Shown here piece by piece: positions 4,531-6,345 of a stretch of 6,345 nt of DNA. The notes below the pieces were generated by a model. The model had not been told where the DNA came from, searched no databases, and saw nothing but the letters and a program-made list of their open reading frames with translations. This stretch comes from an uncultured Dehalococcoidia bacterium (lineage in GTDB: Bacteria > Chloroflexota > Dehalococcoidia > Dehalococcoidales > UBA3254). The stretch is from assembly GCA_903890885.1 (NCBI GenBank), contig CAITCX010000320.1, forward strand, positions 1-6,345. The letters are read 5' to 3'. A program made the position numbers and the translations under genes. Positions within the stretch are counted from its first letter, which is position 1. The number at the start of each line of letters is the position of its first letter.

Positions 4531-6159
4531 TTGGAAAATCATGCCCCGGGTATTACAATAAGCTCTTTACCCAGAAAGGTTGTCTTCACCACTTTCGTCG
4601 GTGTACTGTTGGCAATGTTCTTGAGTTCTCTGGACCAGACCATAGTCGGCACCGCTATGCCCAAGGTAATCGCCGAACTAGGCGGGTTTGCCCACTATAC
4701 CTGGGTCACCACGGCTTACCTTATAGCTTCTACCGTCGTAGTGCCTATTACAGGTAAACTCACCGACATATATGGTCGAAAATGGTTTTATATTGCTGGG
4801 ATCATAATTTTTATGATTGGTTCCCTGCTTTCAGGGTTGAGCCAATCTATGCTCCAGCTTATCTGCTTCCGGGCTTTCCAGGGGATCGGAGCTGGTATAA
4901 TGATGGCTAATGCTTTTACCGTGATTGCCGATCTTTTCGCTCCGGCTGAAAGAGGCAAATATCAGGGTTTTATCACCGGTGTATTCGGCTTGTCTTCTAT
5001 TATCGGGCCTACCCTGGGAGGATTTATTACCGATAGGTTTTCCTGGCACTGGGTATTTCTGATCAATATTCCTCTGGCGATCCTGATAGTAGTCCTCTTT
5101 ATTTTCTTCTTTCCTCAATTGAAACGGGACAGCCTAAAACACCGCATAGACTGGGCCGGCATTACCACGCTGATTCTTACCGTAGTTCCCGCCATGTTGG
5201 CTTTAACATGGGGAGGAGTGGAATACCCCTGGATTTCTATACAAATCATAGGTATTTTTCTTTTTGCGCTGGTCATGTTGGGGATTTTTATTGTGGTCGA
5301 GAAGCGGCATGCCGAGCCGATTATCCCCATAAACCTTTTTGCTAACCCGATTATATCGGTTTCTTTAGGCATTAGTTTTCTTTCCGGAATGTGCATGTTC
5401 GGCGGGATTATTTTCATACCCCTCTTTTTTCAGGGCGTCCTGGGCCTGTCGGCCACCACCAGCGGAAGTTTCTTGACTCCCATGATGTTAGGCCAGGTTT
5501 CCGGTAGCTTGTTATCTGGGCAATTGCTGTCCCGGGCCGGTGGGCATTACCGCATCCAGGGTATTTTTGGACTGGGAATAATGGCTGTGGGTTTGTTCTT
5601 GCTGTCACGCATGACAGCTTCTACCCCTTATTCCGCAGCAGTAATCAATATCGTGGTGATGGGCTTCGGGCTGGGCATTACTATGCCGCTTTATACCATC
5701 GCGGTTCAGAATGCCGTTCCTTACAACGTGTTGGGAGCCGCTACCTCTACGGTAGCTTTCTCCAGGACTATTGGAGGATCTTTCGGATTGGCTGTCTTCG
5801 GCACCATTATGACCAATAACTTTGCAGCCAGTTTTTTAACCAGGATCCCCGAAATGCTCAAATCAGTCATCCCGCTGTCTACGCTGTCCGCCATGGCCAG
5901 TAATCCACAGGTGCTCTTGAGCCCGGATGCCCAAAATCAAATAAAAAACCTGCTTTCTCCCCTGGGGGCACAGGGCACTACCGCATATAACCAATTGTTG
6001 AAGGCTTTGCGCCAATCCCTTGATTCAGCCTTAGCTCAGGGATTTCTTATTGGCCTGGTTATAATACTGATAGCCTTCGTTTTGAACTTCTTTATGCGTG
6101 AGATACCCCTGCGAAAAAAGCATAATGTCCAGTCCTCAACAGAACAGACAAGGCTGTAA
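4531..6159 (+). CDS. DHA2-family (EmrB/QacA-type) MFS multidrug/proton antiporter
   Basis: This 542-residue transporter of the major facilitator superfamily is predicted to have 14 membrane helices, the size typical of drug:H+ antiporter family 2. Seen: family motif Leu-Asp-Gln-Thr-Ile-Val-Gly-Thr-Ala at 34-42 in helix 1, motif A Gly-Lys-Leu-Thr-Asp-Ile-Tyr-Gly-Arg-Lys at 75-84, motif B Arg114-Ala-Phe-Gln-Gly-Ile-Gly-Ala-Gly, antiporter motif C ending Gly-Pro-Thr-Leu-Gly-Gly at 159-164, and Trp-His-Trp-Val-Phe-Leu-Ile-Asn-Ile-Pro at 172-181, a DHA2 hallmark. A polar loop of about 60 residues (436-500) precedes the last helix, also usual here, and the C-terminus is basic. The likely role is export of hydrophobic drugs or cations by proton exchange; the substrate cannot be told. 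It starts at TTG (see the ribosome site) and stands alone, divergent from the phosphatase gene. No membrane-fusion (EmrA-like) partner is visible, which suits a single-membrane exporter. Confidence 0.92.
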   Translation: MENHAPGITISSLPRKVVFTTFVGVLLAMFLSSLDQTIVGTAMPKVIAELGGFAHYTWVTTAYLIASTVVVPITGKLTDIYGRKWFYIAGIIIFMIGSLLSGLSQSMLQLICFRAFQGIGAGIMMANAFTVIADLFAPAERGKYQGFITGVFGLSSIIGPTLGGFITDRFSWHWVFLINIPLAILIVVLFIFFFPQLKRDSLKHRIDWAGITTLILTVVPAMLALTWGGVEYPWISIQIIGIFLFALVMLGIFIVVEKRHAEPIIPINLFANPIISVSLGISFLSGMCMFGGIIFIPLFFQGVLGLSATTSGSFLTPMMLGQVSGSLLSGQLLSRAGGHYRIQGIFGLGIMAVGLFLLSRMTASTPYSAAVINIVVMGFGLGITMPLYTIAVQNAVPYNVLGAATSTVAFSRTIGGSFGLAVFGTIMTNNFAASFLTRIPEMLKSVIPLSTLSAMASNPQVLLSPDAQNQIKNLLSPLGAQGTTAYNQLLKALRQSLDSALAQGFLIGLVIILIAFVLNFFMREIPLRKKHNVQSSTEQTRL

Positions 6160-6251
6160 AACAAGTAAGTGTATTCAAACGAGTGGGGGTGGTCGGCTAG
6201 ACCTAAGTAAATTGCTGACATATGTCAAGGATTATCGCAATGCCCTTAATT
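6160..6251. other. Short intergenic region with a 12-base perfect palindrome
   Basis: No gene is supported here. TGACATATGTCA at 6216-6227 is a perfect 12-base palindrome. GGTC-GGCTA-GACC at 6191-6203 is a weak four-pair hairpin. Neither is followed by a T run, so a terminator for the transporter gene is not evident. Confidence 0.4.
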
Positions 6252-6345
6252 TCAGGCCTGGTAGTTTTTATCCAGACCTTTTTTGCCTCTGAGGCCTTTT
6301 AAAACCAGGAGAACTGCCAGCAATGAGAGTCCAATTGATAGCAGA
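6252..6345 (-). CDS. C-terminal tail of a possible membrane protein (5' end outside window)
   Basis: On the minus strand a frame open from the window edge (first full codon at 6344-6342) runs 30 codons to TGA at 6254-6252. It reads as a hydrophobic half-helix of about 15 residues (Leu, Val, Ala, Ile, Gly, Ser) followed by a Lys/Arg-rich tail (Lys-Gly-Leu-Arg-Gly-Lys-Lys), the normal look of the last helix of a membrane protein with its C-terminus in the cytoplasm. It would converge with the transporter gene. The family cannot be recognised from so little. The competing reading is a plus-strand start ATG at 6323 with AGGAGA at 6307-6312; only one of the two is likely to be real. Confidence 0.45.
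   Translation of the reverse strand, partial: LLSIGLSLLAVLLVLKGLRGKKGLDKNYQA

Noticed and set aside
6098..6292. A 64-codon plus-strand frame overlapping the end of the transporter gene
   Set aside because: It overlaps the exporter by 62 bases in another frame, lacks a ribosome site, and its composition does not resemble any protein I recognise.
6285..6300. GCCTC-T-GAGGC with T-rich flanks as a terminator
   Set aside because: The real stem is at most four pairs with a three-base loop, and it probably lies inside the coding tail of a minus-strand gene.

Overview
The window looks like a piece of a bacterial chromosome from an organism that makes c-type cytochromes by the System I (Ccm) pathway. 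Base composition is moderate. Start codons are mixed (ATG, GTG, TTG), purine-rich ribosome binding sites precede most genes, and gene junctions are tight. The Ccm gene order, the Thr-His-Arg variant of the histidine phosphatase and the presenilin-type protease together make an anaerobic Chloroflexota (Dehalococcoidia-like) source my best guess. This is an inference from family resemblance; another anaerobic bacterial lineage, or less likely an archaeon, is not excluded.

Positions 1-2613 hold the end of a cytochrome c maturation operon on the plus strand: the 3' end of ccmF (cut by the window edge), ccmA, ccmB, ccmC, and a 53-codon CcmD-like gene. The first three overlap at their ends and ccmC follows ccmB by 9 bases, so they are almost certainly co-transcribed and translationally coupled. 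CcmA and CcmB form the ABC module, CcmC with CcmD handles haem for CcmE (not in the window), and CcmF is the haem lyase that attaches haem to apocytochrome.

Positions 2679-3620 encode the most interesting gene: a nine-helix intramembrane aspartyl protease of the presenilin/signal peptide peptidase class. The YD, GxGD and PAL motifs are all intact. It lies 65 bases after the CcmD-like gene on the same strand with no convincing terminator between, so it may be read as the last gene of the ccm transcript.

Positions 3669-4286 (minus strand) encode a histidine phosphatase of the phosphoglycerate-mutase-like superfamily, convergent with the protease gene. A 244-base divergent intergenic region (4287-4530) carries a possible promoter for each side and a cluster of palindromes that could be operators. 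Positions 4531-6159 encode a 14-helix DHA2-family drug/proton antiporter starting at TTG. The last 186 bases hold a short gap containing a 12-base perfect palindrome, then what appears to be the C-terminal tail of a convergent minus-strand membrane protein that runs off the window.

I see no rRNA, tRNA, CRISPR array or insertion sequence.
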